In this document: one piece after another, positions 9,131-20,034 of the stretch
Layout: each line of letters starts with the position of its first letter
How positions within the stretch are numbered: position 1 is the stretch's first letter
Assembly: GCA_041687455.1 (NCBI GenBank)
Contig: JAWLBY010000009.1
Span: forward strand, 110,255-174,254
DNA: 64,000 nt
Origin: JAWLBY01 sp041687455
GTDB taxonomy: Bacteria; Pseudomonadota; Gammaproteobacteria; Xanthomonadales; Xanthomonadaceae
Direction of reading: 5' to 3'
Notes under the pieces: model-generated
Told to the model about the DNA's origin: nothing
The model's input: the letters and a program-made list of their open reading frames with translations, nothing else
The model's database searches: none
Made by a program: the position numbers and the translations under genes

Positions 9131-10462
9131 TCACAACCCGGTCGGATACGCCTCCGGCAGCTCGCCGGCGTGCCAGCCGGCGGTCAGTTCGAGCGGTTTC
9201 ACTGCGCGCGTGTCGTCGAAGTGCAGCAGCAGGTCGAACTGCCTGCACAGGTCGGATTCGAAGTAATGGCTGTGCCGCTCGGTGTCCGGCCGGTAGACCA
9301 CGCCGATCGCGCGTTGCAGCCGCGGCGGGCCGAGCGCCGCGCAGACCGCATCGTCGTGGAGGTTGAGCCAGAAGTTGCCGGCACCGAAGCTGTGGAACAG
9401 TGCCTCGTAGCTGTCCGGCAACGCCGGCCGCACCCGCTTGCGCTCGGCCGGGTGGTCCCAATCGTCGGCCGCGGTGACGGTGCCGCGATAGGTCGAGAAG
9501 CCGACCAGCACGGTGTCATCGGCGTATTCCTCGCGCACCAACTGGCCGAGATTCAGTTCGCCGTGGCGGCCCATCTCGGTCGCGCGCGCGTCGCCCAGAT
9601 GCGAGTTGTGCGCCCAGATGATCAGTTTGGCCGGACCGTTGTCGCGCGAGATGTGTTCGACCAACGCCTGCAGCGTTTCCATCATGTGCCGGTCGCGGAC
9701 GTTCCAGGACTCGGTGCGGCCGCGGAACATGGTCCGGTAGTACTGCTCGGCGTTGCGGATCAGCCGGGCGTTCTGCTCGGCGAAGAAGAACGCGTCGTCG
9801 GCAGCCCGGCCGTCGTGCAGCAGGTAGCTCGCCGCGCGGCGCCGCAGCTCCACGAGCTGCTCGACCACCTGGTCCTCGCAACCGTCGGCCAGTCGCAGGC
9901 CGGTGGCATAGCCGTAGCCTCGGGCGTCGTCGCCGTAACGATCGAAACAGCCGTAACGTTCGCGTGCGCGCCGCGCGGCCTCCGGATCGACCCGGTCGAG
10001 GTAGTGCAGCACTGCATCGATCGACGCCTGCAGGCTGTACAGATCCAGGCCGTAGAAACCGCAACCGTGCTGCACGCCGCGGTTGTGCTGACGCAGCCAG
10101 TCGACGAAACCGAGCACGTCGGTGTTGCGCCACATCCAGGTCGGAAAGCGCTTGAAGCCGGACAGCGCGCTGTTGCCGTCGCGATCGTCATTGTCGTCGC
10201 GGACGTAGCGGTTGACCCGATACGCATCCGGCCAGTCGGCCTCGATCGCGACTCCGTGGAAGCCCTTCTCGATGATCAGCCGGCGGCTGATCGCGGCCCG
10301 TTCGCGGTAGAACTCATGGGTGCCGTGGGTCGCCTCGCCGAGCAGCACGAAGCGGGCGTCGCCGATCGTGTCGATCAGCCGGTCGTAGTCGGCATCGCTG
10401 CCGCGCAGCGGTTGCAGATGCGCGGCCGCATGCAGCGCGACGCGTCGCCGCGGCGTGCTCAT
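9131..10462 (-). CDS. Erythromycin esterase family protein
   Basis: A 443-residue soluble protein of the erythromycin esterase (EreA/EreB-like) superfamily. The catalytic motif GEATHGTHEFYRER occurs at residues 42-55, with Glu43 and His46 in the place of the family's active-site residues. FYGLDLYSLQASID and the WAHNSHLGDAR motif follow further on. True Ere enzymes open macrolide lactone rings. Most chromosomal relatives, including those next to phosphoribosyltransferases, have no shown macrolide activity, so a resistance role should not be assumed. Its ATG overlaps the stop of the phosphoribosyltransferase gene (ATGA), so the two are translated together. The true substrate is unknown. Confidence 0.9.
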   Translation of the reverse strand: MSTPRRRVALHAAAHLQPLRGSDADYDRLIDTIGDARFVLLGEATHGTHEFYRERAAISRRLIIEKGFHGVAIEADWPDAYRVNRYVRDDNDDRDGNSALSGFKRFPTWMWRNTDVLGFVDWLRQHNRGVQHGCGFYGLDLYSLQASIDAVLHYLDRVDPEAARRARERYGCFDRYGDDARGYGYATGLRLADGCEDQVVEQLVELRRRAASYLLHDGRAADDAFFFAEQNARLIRNAEQYYRTMFRGRTESWNVRDRHMMETLQALVEHISRDNGPAKLIIWAHNSHLGDARATEMGRHGELNLGQLVREEYADDTVLVGFSTYRGTVTAADDWDHPAERKRVRPALPDSYEALFHSFGAGNFWLNLHDDAVCAALGPPRLQRAIGVVYRPDTERHSHYFESDLCRQFDLLLHFDDTRAVKPLELTAGWHAGELPEAYPTGL

Positions 10463-11151
10463 CGCCCGGCCTGCTGCCAGCCGCCGGCGGGTCGCCGATC
10501 GGTCGGCGGGACATCCCGGCCGGCGCGTTCGAGCAGCACTTTCACCTCGGCGTCGGTCGTCTGCGCGAAGTCGTCGAACCAGCGGCCGACGCCGAAGAAC
10601 GGTTCCGGCTGCGCCAGGCACACCAGCTCGTCGGCTTCGCGGGCCAGCGTCCTGCAACTGTCGGGTGCACCGACCGGGACCGCGACGATGATCCGCTGCG
10701 GCCGCTGCAGCCGAACCGCGCGGACCGCCGCACGCATGGTCGCGCCGGTGGCGAGGCCATCGTCGACCAGCACGACGACCCGGCCGGCCAGCACCGCCGG
10801 TGGACGGGTGCCGCGGAATGCGCGCTCGCGACGCTCGAGCTCGACGGCTTCGGTGGCCGCGACCCGCTCGATCGCACCGGCGGCGATGTCGAGCTGGGCC
10901 AGCACTTCGTCATTCAGCACCCGCACGCCGCCGCTGGCGATCGCGCCCATCGCGTACTCGGGAAAGCCGGGCACCCCGAGCTTGCGGACCACGAACACAT
11001 CGAGCGGCGCGTGCAGCGCCCGCGCGACTTCGAACGCGACCGGCACACCGCCGCGTGGCAGCCCGAGCACGATCAGGTCGCTGCGGTCGGCATATTCGGC
11101 CAGCGCGTCGGCGAGCCGCCGGCCGGCCTGTTGGCGATCGCGAAACAGCAT
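10459..11151 (-). CDS. Phosphoribosyltransferase-like protein
   Basis: A 230-residue type I phosphoribosyltransferase-fold protein. LGLPRGGVPVAFEVA lies at residues 29-43 and the PRPP-binding loop VVVLVDDGLATGA at 125-137, where the two aspartates hold the ribose. The substrate hood is not like that of any standard purine or pyrimidine salvage enzyme. Similar genes often sit beside, or are fused to, hydrolases and erythromycin-esterase-like proteins. The start is taken at the ATG 11149-11151 (MLFRDRQQ), which matches the usual start of the family; the open frame extends 15 codons further. It overlaps the downstream esterase gene by 4 bases. Reaction and substrate are unknown. Confidence 0.87.
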   Translation of the reverse strand: MLFRDRQQAGRRLADALAEYADRSDLIVLGLPRGGVPVAFEVARALHAPLDVFVVRKLGVPGFPEYAMGAIASGGVRVLNDEVLAQLDIAAGAIERVAATEAVELERRERAFRGTRPPAVLAGRVVVLVDDGLATGATMRAAVRAVRLQRPQRIIVAVPVGAPDSCRTLAREADELVCLAQPEPFFGVGRWFDDFAQTTDAEVKVLLERAGRDVPPTDRRPAGGWQQAGR

Positions 11152-11302
11152 GCTGCGCCTCACTGGAGGAAACCGCACATTGGCCTTGCAAGGCACATTC
11201 CGCGGCGTATCCGCACATTCAGCGCGCTATCGGGTCGATCGTGAGCAAAAAGTTGCGCCGGCCGGAAACTGTTGCAAGCGGTCGAGCCGGTAAACTGCGC
11301 CG

Positions 11303-12289
11303 ATGCAGATCGGCAGCCACCGGATCGACCCGCCGCTGGTGCTGGCCCCGATGGCCGGCGTCACCGACAAGCCGTTCAGGCAGCTCGCCAAGCGGCTCGG
11401 CGCCGGCTATGCGGTATCGGAGATGACGATCTCGGATCCGCGGCTGTGGCAGACGAAGAAGAGCCGCTGGCGGATGGACCATGCCGGCGAGCCGGCGCCG
11501 ATCGGCGTGCAGATCGCCGGTGCCGATCCGCTGGCACTGGCCGAGGCCGCCCGCTTCAACGTCGCGCACGGCGCGCAGATCATCGACATCAACATGGGCT
11601 GCCCGGCGAAGAAGGTCTGCAACGTCTGGGCCGGTTCGGCGCTGCTGCAGGACGAGGCGCTGGTCGAGCGCATCTGTCGCGCGGTCGTGGCGGCGGTCGA
11701 GGTGCCGGTCACGCTGAAGATCCGCACCGGCTGGAGCCGCGAGCAGCGTAATGCGCCGACGGTCGCGCGGATCGCCGAGGACTGCGGCATCCAGGCGCTG
11801 GCCGTGCACGGCCGCACCCGCGACCAGCACTACACCGGCTGCGCCGAGTACGACACCATCGCGACGGTCAAGCAGGCGGTGCGCATCCCGGTGCTGGCCA
11901 ACGGCGACATCGACTCGGCGCACAAAGCCTCCGAGGTGCTGCGGCACACCGGCGCCGACGCGCTGATGATCGGCCGCGGCGCGCAGGGCCGGCCGTGGAT
12001 CTTCCGCGAGATCGCGCACTACCTGGCCACCGGCGAGCTGCTGCCGGAACCGTCGGCGGACGAGGTCGCCGGGATTCTGCTCGGCCATCTCGATGCATTG
12101 CATGCTTTCTACGGCGAGCAGGCCGGGGTCCGGATCGCGCGCAAGCATCTCGGCTGGTACGCGCGGGACCGGGCCGAGAACAGCGCGTTCCGGGCGGTGG
12201 TGAACCGGGCGCAGAGCGCGATCGAGCAGCGGCGGCTGACCGCCGACTATTTCGAGCGGCTCGGCGCCGGCGAACTGCAGGCGGCGTAG
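11303..12289 (+). CDS. dusB: tRNA-dihydrouridine synthase B
   Basis: A 328-residue flavoenzyme that reduces uridine in the tRNA D-loop to dihydrouridine (U17 in E. coli) using NADPH and FMN. The N-terminal motif LAPMAGVTDKPFR is an FMN-site mark of Dus proteins. The catalytic cysteine lies in NMGCPAKKVCNVWAGSALL (near residue 100). The phosphate-binding end is VLANGDIDS and LMIGRGAQGRPWIF. The start ATG at 11303 is the first in frame. In many gammaproteobacteria dusB is followed by fis; here it is followed by a convergent autotransporter gene and no fis is nearby. Confidence 0.95.
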   Translation: MQIGSHRIDPPLVLAPMAGVTDKPFRQLAKRLGAGYAVSEMTISDPRLWQTKKSRWRMDHAGEPAPIGVQIAGADPLALAEAARFNVAHGAQIIDINMGCPAKKVCNVWAGSALLQDEALVERICRAVVAAVEVPVTLKIRTGWSREQRNAPTVARIAEDCGIQALAVHGRTRDQHYTGCAEYDTIATVKQAVRIPVLANGDIDSAHKASEVLRHTGADALMIGRGAQGRPWIFREIAHYLATGELLPEPSADEVAGILLGHLDALHAFYGEQAGVRIARKHLGWYARDRAENSAFRAVVNRAQSAIEQRRLTADYFERLGAGELQAA

Positions 12290-12294
12290 CGACA

Positions 12295-12318
12295 CTCGAC
12301 ACGCCCGGCGTGGTCGAG
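12295..12318. terminator. GC-rich hairpin between convergent dusB and autotransporter genes
   Basis: CTCGACACG pairs with CGT-G-GTCGAG (one bulged G, five-base loop) right after the dusB stop and before the stop of the convergent gene. Its place suits a two-way terminator, but there is no T-run on either side, so the call rests on position and stem only. Confidence 0.35.
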
Positions 12319-12339
12319 CGTTCGCCGCCCGGCCCGGGG

Positions 12340-14067
12340 TCAGAACTCGGCGCGCAGGCCGAAGCTCCAGAACTGCTGCCGGCTGTCGTCGACCGAGAAA
12401 AGTCGCCGATAGCTGACGAACCCGGACCAGCCATTGGCGAACACCCCCGACAGGCCCACTGCCACTTCGCCGTAACGACTGTCGATCGCCGAGGTCGGCA
12501 ACGTGAAACGTTGCTGCTGTGGATCGTTGATGAAGTAGCCGGACAGCGCCTCGGCGTCGTCCTCGAACTGGCCGACCCAGCTCAGCTCGATCTGTGGCTG
12601 CAGTACGCCCCAGCCGGTCGAGAATGCCGCACTGGCACTGGCGCCGGCGCGGGCGATCAACGAACGCAGCCGCTGTGCATCGATGGCGACCGCGAACGCA
12701 TCGCCGCCTTCGATCGCCCGCTCGGAGAACGCATCGATGTCGAGCCGGGCGTATTCGAGCGCGAGCCGCGGTCCGAACGACCAGCGGTGATGGGCGTAAT
12801 CGAGCCCGGCCGACAGCGTCGCGTAGCGCTGGTCGGCATCCGGCGAGCCGAGCAAGCGGTCGACCGCGCTGAGTGTCTCCTCCTCGCTGCTGGCCTCGAA
12901 GCGCACCAGCCGTTCCTGCCGCACCTCGCCACGGCCGATGCCGGCGCTGCCGTCGAGCCAGAAGCGCTCGGCGCCGTAACTGAAGTAGAGGCCGAACGCA
13001 TTCTGGTCCAGGGCCAGTTCGCCGGCCCCGGCGTCCAGATCGGCGTCGAATTCGGTTCGCGTGTAGGTCAGGCCGACCACCCAGCGGTCGCCGAACCGCT
13101 TGTCGAGCCCGAGCAGCAAGGTCGAGCCATCGCTGTCGTAGCCGTTTTCGAGCTCGGTGGCGTCACGCCGGCCGTCGCCGAGCGTGCCGGACGCGAACAC
13201 GCCGATGCCGCGGCCGAGCAGCTCGCCGTCATCGGCGACCTGTGCCGCAAACGGCAGGAAACCCATCGACGTCTGCATTCCGAAGTCGGTCAGCGCGATG
13301 CCGGCCCCGTTGCCGCCACGGACCGCCTGCAGGCGGCGATTGAGCGCACCGAGCTGGCCGGTCGCCAGCATGCGGAAGCCGCGGCGCTGGCTCGACAGCT
13401 CTTCGCCGATCGCACCGCGCAGCGCGCCGATCAGTTGCGGGATCGCGCCGGGATCGCGCAGCGCCAGGCGCAGCAACTGGCAGCGGCGATCGAGGTCGCT
13501 GCCCGGCGGCGGCCGCGAGGTCGCGCACAGTCGCGCCAGTGCATCGATCTGCGACGCGATCAGCGGGTCCGGCGTGTTCTGAACCAGTTCGCGGAGCCGA
13601 TCGCCGAGCGATTCCGGATCGTCGTCATCGTCGCGGATCAGCAGATCGAAACTGTGCGGTTCGCCGACCCGGTAACCGTCGCCGGGGCGAACGACGATCC
13701 GCACCACTTCGTCCGGCTCGCTCTGCTGATCGTCGATGATCGACAGGCTGACCGATCCGGCCGACGCACCGGGCGCGATCCGCAGGCCCTGGGTCGGCGG
13801 GTGGAAATCCTCGCCCGGACGGGCCGTGCCGCCCGCCAGGTCGAGCACGATGTCGAGCCCGGAGTCCGGCGCCGGACGATCCAGCTCGACCGTGATCAGC
13901 ACCGGCTGCTGGGTGTTCTCGGTCGCGACCGCGCGGCTGACCGCCATCCGCGCGAACGGCGGTTCCGGCGCTGTCTCGGCTCGAGCCGACGCGGCCGCGG
14001 CGATCGACAACACCATGCACAGCCACGGCAGCCCGGCGGCTGCCGATCCGGTCCGGATCGTCTGCAT
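12340..14067 (-). CDS. Autotransporter (type V secretion) with Calx-beta-like passenger
   Basis: A 575-residue outer-membrane protein. Residues 1-30 form a signal peptide ending ASARA. Residues of about 50-155 resemble a Calx-beta fold (LITVELDRPAP..., then SLSIIDDQQSEPDE), an acidic calcium-binding type ending in a DDDDD run. A helical stretch of about 160-275 precedes the barrel. From about 285 to the end alternating strands (WVVGLTYTRTEF, FGLYFSYGAERFWLDGSAG) form an autotransporter beta-barrel that closes with LRAEF, a C-terminal phenylalanine as needed by the BAM machine. The passenger is unusually small and has no protease or adhesin repeats, so it may stay surface-bound. It faces dusB and is preceded by a MITE-like repeat. 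Confidence 0.87.
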   Translation of the reverse strand: MQTIRTGSAAAGLPWLCMVLSIAAAASARAETAPEPPFARMAVSRAVATENTQQPVLITVELDRPAPDSGLDIVLDLAGGTARPGEDFHPPTQGLRIAPGASAGSVSLSIIDDQQSEPDEVVRIVVRPGDGYRVGEPHSFDLLIRDDDDDPESLGDRLRELVQNTPDPLIASQIDALARLCATSRPPPGSDLDRRCQLLRLALRDPGAIPQLIGALRGAIGEELSSQRRGFRMLATGQLGALNRRLQAVRGGNGAGIALTDFGMQTSMGFLPFAAQVADDGELLGRGIGVFASGTLGDGRRDATELENGYDSDGSTLLLGLDKRFGDRWVVGLTYTRTEFDADLDAGAGELALDQNAFGLYFSYGAERFWLDGSAGIGRGEVRQERLVRFEASSEEETLSAVDRLLGSPDADQRYATLSAGLDYAHHRWSFGPRLALEYARLDIDAFSERAIEGGDAFAVAIDAQRLRSLIARAGASASAAFSTGWGVLQPQIELSWVGQFEDDAEALSGYFINDPQQQRFTLPTSAIDSRYGEVAVGLSGVFANGWSGFVSYRRLFSVDDSRQQFWSFGLRAEF

Positions 14068-14122
14068 CGTCTACTCCCCTGCGTTTCACCAGCCCGACGG
14101 GCGGCGTCCCCGGCCGCCAGCT

Positions 14123-14374
14123 TAGCCCGGATATTTCACGAGGTCGCGCAAAATCGCCATGGATTTCGCGGGGATCGCTCACTGCGCCGGAAGAACGCGC
14201 GAGGTACAAGCCGGTCCGCCGCGATTCTCCGCTGGCGCGGCCCTCGCTTGTTCTTTGCGGCGATCGCTGCGTTGCTCCTCCCCCAAATGGAGCCTGCCAC
14301 TCGGGGTCGTCGCGCCTTGCGCTCGCCGCAAAGCCCGGTGCGATCATCCGCACCCCCTCATGAAAACCCGGGCT
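14123..14374. repeat. MITE-like repeat element with imperfect terminal inverted repeats
   Basis: The 307-base gap upstream of the autotransporter is mostly one element. It begins TAGCCCGGATATTTCACGAGG (21 positions, 14123-14143) and ends with the inverted partner CCTCATGAAAACCCGGGCT (14356-14374). Inside are further short inverted segments and no gene. A 40-base block at 14193-14232 recurs with two differences at 63854-63893, where it is followed directly by the other terminus. The right end touches the stop codon of the Nudix/ThiE gene. It carries no transposase, so it would need one supplied from elsewhere. Confidence 0.7.
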
Positions 14375-15475
14375 CTAGTCCGGTCGCGGCATCTCGACCA
14401 GATCGTCGGCCTCGACCGCCGCTGCAGCGCCACCGCGTTCGTCCGTGTCGAACCAGAGTCCGCGGATTGCCGCGATGCCCTGCGCACCATGCGCGCGCGC
14501 CACTGCGAGATCCGCTGCGGTCAGCCCGCCGAGGGCATAGATCGGCAGTGCCACCTGTTCGCGCAGCGCAGCGAACCCGTTCCAGCCGAGCGTGCCCGCG
14601 CCGGGGTGGCTGGCGGTCGGCCGCACCGGACCGAGCACGGCGAAGTCGCAGCCGAGCGCTTCGGCCCGGCGCAGTGCGTCGAGATCGTGACAGGACGCCG
14701 CCACCGGCGATTCGGCCGGCAACGGACGCCGCGCACAGCCGCGCAGTTGCGCTTCGGTCAGATGGACGCCGCAGCCAAGCTGCTGCGCCAGCGCGATGCG
14801 GCCGTTCAGCAGCAGCGTCGCTCCGACCGCACGGGTCCGCTGGAGCAATTCCGCAACCAGCGGCGCGAGATCGGCATCGGTGCCGTGCTTGGCGCGCAAC
14901 TGCAGCCGGCGGATGCCGCGGGCCAGCAGACCTTCGACGTCGCGCAGGCAGGCATCGCGGTCGGTCGGTTCCGGACTGATCGGATAGAGCGCCGGGGCGG
15001 TCAGCGCCGCGACGACCGGTCGGTCGGCCGGCGGCATCGGCCAGCGATCGAGCTGGTCGATCGGCGTCCAGCGAATGGCCTGGCCTTCGCGTCCGTGCAG
15101 TGTACCGTCGTAGCCCATGACTTCGAGCGCATCGAGCCGCAGCGGTCGACGGCCACCGGCGTGTGGCACGCAGATCAGCGGTCGGGTCGCACCGATCGAG
15201 ATGCCGAGCTCCTCGGCCAGCTCGCGTCGCAGCGCCTGTTCCGCCGATTCGCCCGGTTCCAGCTTGCCGCCGGGGAACTCCCACAGTCCGGCATGTTCGC
15301 GGCCGGCCGGGCGTTCGGCGAGCAGGATCCGGCCGCTCGCATCGCGCAGGACACCGGCGACCACCTGGATCGGTGCCGGCGGGTCAGCCGTCGGGCGGGA
15401 AGCGTTCAAGGCCGGCAGTAGCGGAGTCCGAGCGGACGCCGGCGCCTGGTCGGCGCGGAAATTTGCGCCGGGCAA
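14375..15475 (-). CDS. Nudix hydrolase (MutT-like) fused to a thiamine-phosphate-synthase-like domain
   Basis: A two-domain protein of up to 366 residues. The N-terminal Nudix domain has the full Nudix box GGKLEPGESAEQALRRELA followed by EELGI and should act like MutT, cleaning 8-oxo-dGTP out of the nucleotide pool. The C-terminal half has a ThiE-type TIM barrel: LQLRAKHG, LLLNGRIALAQ, GVHLTE, FAVLGPVRPT and YALGGLTAAD. This fusion is common downstream of secA in gammaproteobacteria, and the ThiE-like part may not make thiamine phosphate. No ATG lies before the Nudix domain. The frame opens with TTG at 15473-15475, and another TTG at 15407-15409 is equally possible, so the start is uncertain. 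Confidence 0.88.
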   Translation of the reverse strand: MPGANFRADQAPASARTPLLPALNASRPTADPPAPIQVVAGVLRDASGRILLAERPAGREHAGLWEFPGGKLEPGESAEQALRRELAEELGISIGATRPLICVPHAGGRRPLRLDALEVMGYDGTLHGREGQAIRWTPIDQLDRWPMPPADRPVVAALTAPALYPISPEPTDRDACLRDVEGLLARGIRRLQLRAKHGTDADLAPLVAELLQRTRAVGATLLLNGRIALAQQLGCGVHLTEAQLRGCARRPLPAESPVAASCHDLDALRRAEALGCDFAVLGPVRPTASHPGAGTLGWNGFAALREQVALPIYALGGLTAADLAVARAHGAQGIAAIRGLWFDTDERGGAAAAVEADDLVEMPRPD

Positions 15476-15579
15476 CTCCGTCCGCAGGGGTCGATCCGGT
15501 CGATCGGCAGCGCCGGGCCGGTCGCGGGCATGGCCTGCGGCGCCACCGGCGTGATGCCGTCGGTCACGGCATCAGATGA

Positions 15580-18306
<2,727 letters not shown>

Positions 18307-18460
18307 GGGCGTTCCGGGAGTTCGGCGCGAACTGCGCCGTGGAGAGGGCAGAAACGAAACGGCCGCCCGAGGCGGCCAGCGCGACATTCTAACGTGGGGA
18401 CCGGGGGCTGGCGAATCAAGGGTTTCACGGTCCGTCGGGGCCGCGGGATCCGCATCATGC

Positions 18461-18547
18461 ATTCGGGATTGGTTACAGCCGAAGCGCGCCCTGGCCGGTC
18501 GAGCCGGGTCGCTTCAACGAATCCCCAATCTCCAATCCCGAATCCCG
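18461..18547. repeat. GGGATT-type inverted repeat, secA / M23 gap
   Basis: ATTCGGGATTGG on one side faces AATCCCCAATC...AATCCCGAATCCCGG on the other, across a spacer of about 50 bases. The unit is the same kind as those at 22396-22509 and 24491-24563. It occupies much of the 246 bases between the M23 peptidase stop and the secA start, so the secA promoter or leader must lie within or beside it. Confidence 0.7.
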
Positions 18548-18552
18548 GCTCG

Positions 18553-19479
18553 TCAACCCTTCGCCGCGCCCTTCAGGTACTGGTGCGGGTTGACCGGGCG
18601 ATCGTTGTGCCAGACCTCGAAGTGGACGTGCACGCCGGTCGAGCGGCCGGTCGATCCCATCTTGCTGATCACGTCGCCGGCGCGGATCCGCTGTCCGGGC
18701 ACGACCAGGTTCTGCTGATTGTGCGCGTAGCGGGTCATGTAGCCGTTGCCGTGGTCGATGTCGATCATGTTGCCGTAGCCGGCATAGCGGCCGGAAAACG
18801 CCACCACGCCATCGGCGACCGCGAGCACGTCGTCGCCCTTGCTGCCGTGGAAGTCGATGCCGCGATGGAACTCGCGGGTGCCCTTGAACGGGTCGGTCCG
18901 CATGCCGAAGCTCGACGAGGCGTAGCCGGTTCTGACCGGCCGCCCGGCCGGCAGCAGGTTGGCGTCGACGTCGCGCTGCAGCAGCAGGCTTTCGAGCAAC
19001 GCCAACTGCTCGGACTGTGCGCTGAGCCGCTCGGAAAAGCTGTCGAGCGCGGCACGGATGTCGTAGTCGATCACGGAGCCGGCCTGGCTGAAACCTTCCG
19101 GGCCGCCGAGTGCCGGCAATTCGCTGAAGTCGAACTCGCCGTCGTCGATCTTGCCGATCCGGGTCAGCCGCTCGCCGAGCGCATTGATCCGATTCGACTG
19201 TGCCTGCAGCTCGCCGAGCCGCACGGCCAGCGCATTGAGTTCGCGGTCGACACCGTCGCGGGTCTGCGCCAGTTCGACCTGCTGCGCCTGCAGCGCATCG
19301 CGCAGACGGACGACCTGTTCGATGTTGCTGTCGGTCAGCCCGTGCAGCCAGTAACCGGTTGTCGCGCCAGCAGTCGCGATCAGCAGCGCGCCGAGCGCCA
19401 CGGCGGACACGACCAGCGGATCGCGGAGCGACACCCGTTTCGGTGTCTTGAACAGCTTCGATACGATGATCAGGTTCAT
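18553..19479 (-). CDS. M23 family metallopeptidase (membrane-anchored, periplasmic)
   Basis: A 308-residue protein with a short cytoplasmic start, one membrane helix (about residues 24-46, VSAVALGALLIATAGAT...), a coiled-coil-like stretch (about 50-105, heptad-rich with many Gln and Leu) and a C-terminal LytM/M23 domain. The zinc ligands lie in HRGIDF and HVHFEV, and YAHNQQNL gives the third histidine, so an active peptidoglycan endopeptidase is expected. Helix plus coiled coil plus LytM resembles MepM- or EnvC-type enzymes that open the wall during growth or division. Its start is only 26 bases from that of divergent dciA. The position between lpxC and secA is conserved in Xanthomonadales and relatives. 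Confidence 0.92.
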   Translation of the reverse strand: MNLIIVSKLFKTPKRVSLRDPLVVSAVALGALLIATAGATTGYWLHGLTDSNIEQVVRLRDALQAQQVELAQTRDGVDRELNALAVRLGELQAQSNRINALGERLTRIGKIDDGEFDFSELPALGGPEGFSQAGSVIDYDIRAALDSFSERLSAQSEQLALLESLLLQRDVDANLLPAGRPVRTGYASSSFGMRTDPFKGTREFHRGIDFHGSKGDDVLAVADGVVAFSGRYAGYGNMIDIDHGNGYMTRYAHNQQNLVVPGQRIRAGDVISKMGSTGRSTGVHVHFEVWHNDRPVNPHQYLKGAAKG

Positions 19480-19505
19480 CCGCGTCAGGCCTCAAGCGTC
19501 CGCCC

Positions 19506-19949
19506 ATGCAACCGCCGTCCCGAACCGAATTCCGATCCCTCGCCCAGCTTGCGGGCTCCGGCGACCTCGGCTCGCTGGTCGAGCGCGCCCGTCTGCTGGA
19601 CGCCCTCGACCGGCAGTTGCGCCAGTCCCTGCCGGAACCGCTGCGCCAGCAATGCAGGCTGGCCAACGTGCGCGCCGACAGGCTTGTCTTTCTGGTCAGC
19701 TCGCCGGTCTGGAGCGCGAAACTGCGGATGTATGCCGACACCTTGCTTGGTGCCGCCGCAGCCTGCGGGCTCGAAGCCGCTTCGTTGACCGTGAAAGTGG
19801 CGACGATGCAGCCCGTTCCCCCGGACCAGGCACCGCACACACCCCTTTCAACTGCCGCCCGCGATGCCCTGCGTGCAGCCGCTGGTTCCGTTGCCGATCC
19901 TGAACTGAAGGACCGACTCCTGCGTTTGGCCTCCCTGGCCGACGAATAG
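19506..19949 (+). CDS. dciA: DUF721 protein, DciA-type helicase loader
   Basis: A 147-residue cytoplasmic protein of the DUF721 family. DciA is the ancestral loader that helps DnaB helicase onto the replication origin in bacteria without DnaC. The family's KH-like core is seen at about residues 48-105 (CRLANVRADRLVFLVSSPVW, then AKLRMY), followed by a flexible, proline-rich tail. It is divergent from the M23 peptidase and convergent with lpxC, the same place as in many gammaproteobacteria. The name rests on family and position. Confidence 0.82.
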   Translation: MQPPSRTEFRSLAQLAGSGDLGSLVERARLLDALDRQLRQSLPEPLRQQCRLANVRADRLVFLVSSPVWSAKLRMYADTLLGAAAACGLEAASLTVKVATMQPVPPDQAPHTPLSTAARDALRAAAGSVADPELKDRLLRLASLADE

Positions 19950-19992
19950 TTCCATTCCCCTGTGGGCAGCACGCTTCATGTGCCTGCCTGGT

Positions 19993-20019
19993 ATCGAACG
20001 CGGTTTGGCGTTCGATTTC
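19993..20019 (+). terminator. Intrinsic terminator of dciA
   Basis: A perfect nine-base stem (ATCGAACGC / GCGTTCGAT, loop GGTTTG) is followed by TTCT in the plus direction. It lies 43 bases after the dciA stop and before the stop of convergent lpxC. On the minus strand no T-run follows, so it serves dciA mainly. Confidence 0.6.
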
Positions 20020-20034
20020 TGTGCGCTGGCTCGC

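Noticed and set aside
9131..10462. Reading the erythromycin-esterase-like gene as a macrolide resistance gene
   Set aside because: The family is broad, the gene is chromosomal and paired with a phosphoribosyltransferase; resistance is not shown by sequence.
11303..12340. A fis gene expected after dusB
   Set aside because: The sequence after dusB goes straight into a convergent autotransporter gene; no Fis-like helix-turn-helix is present.
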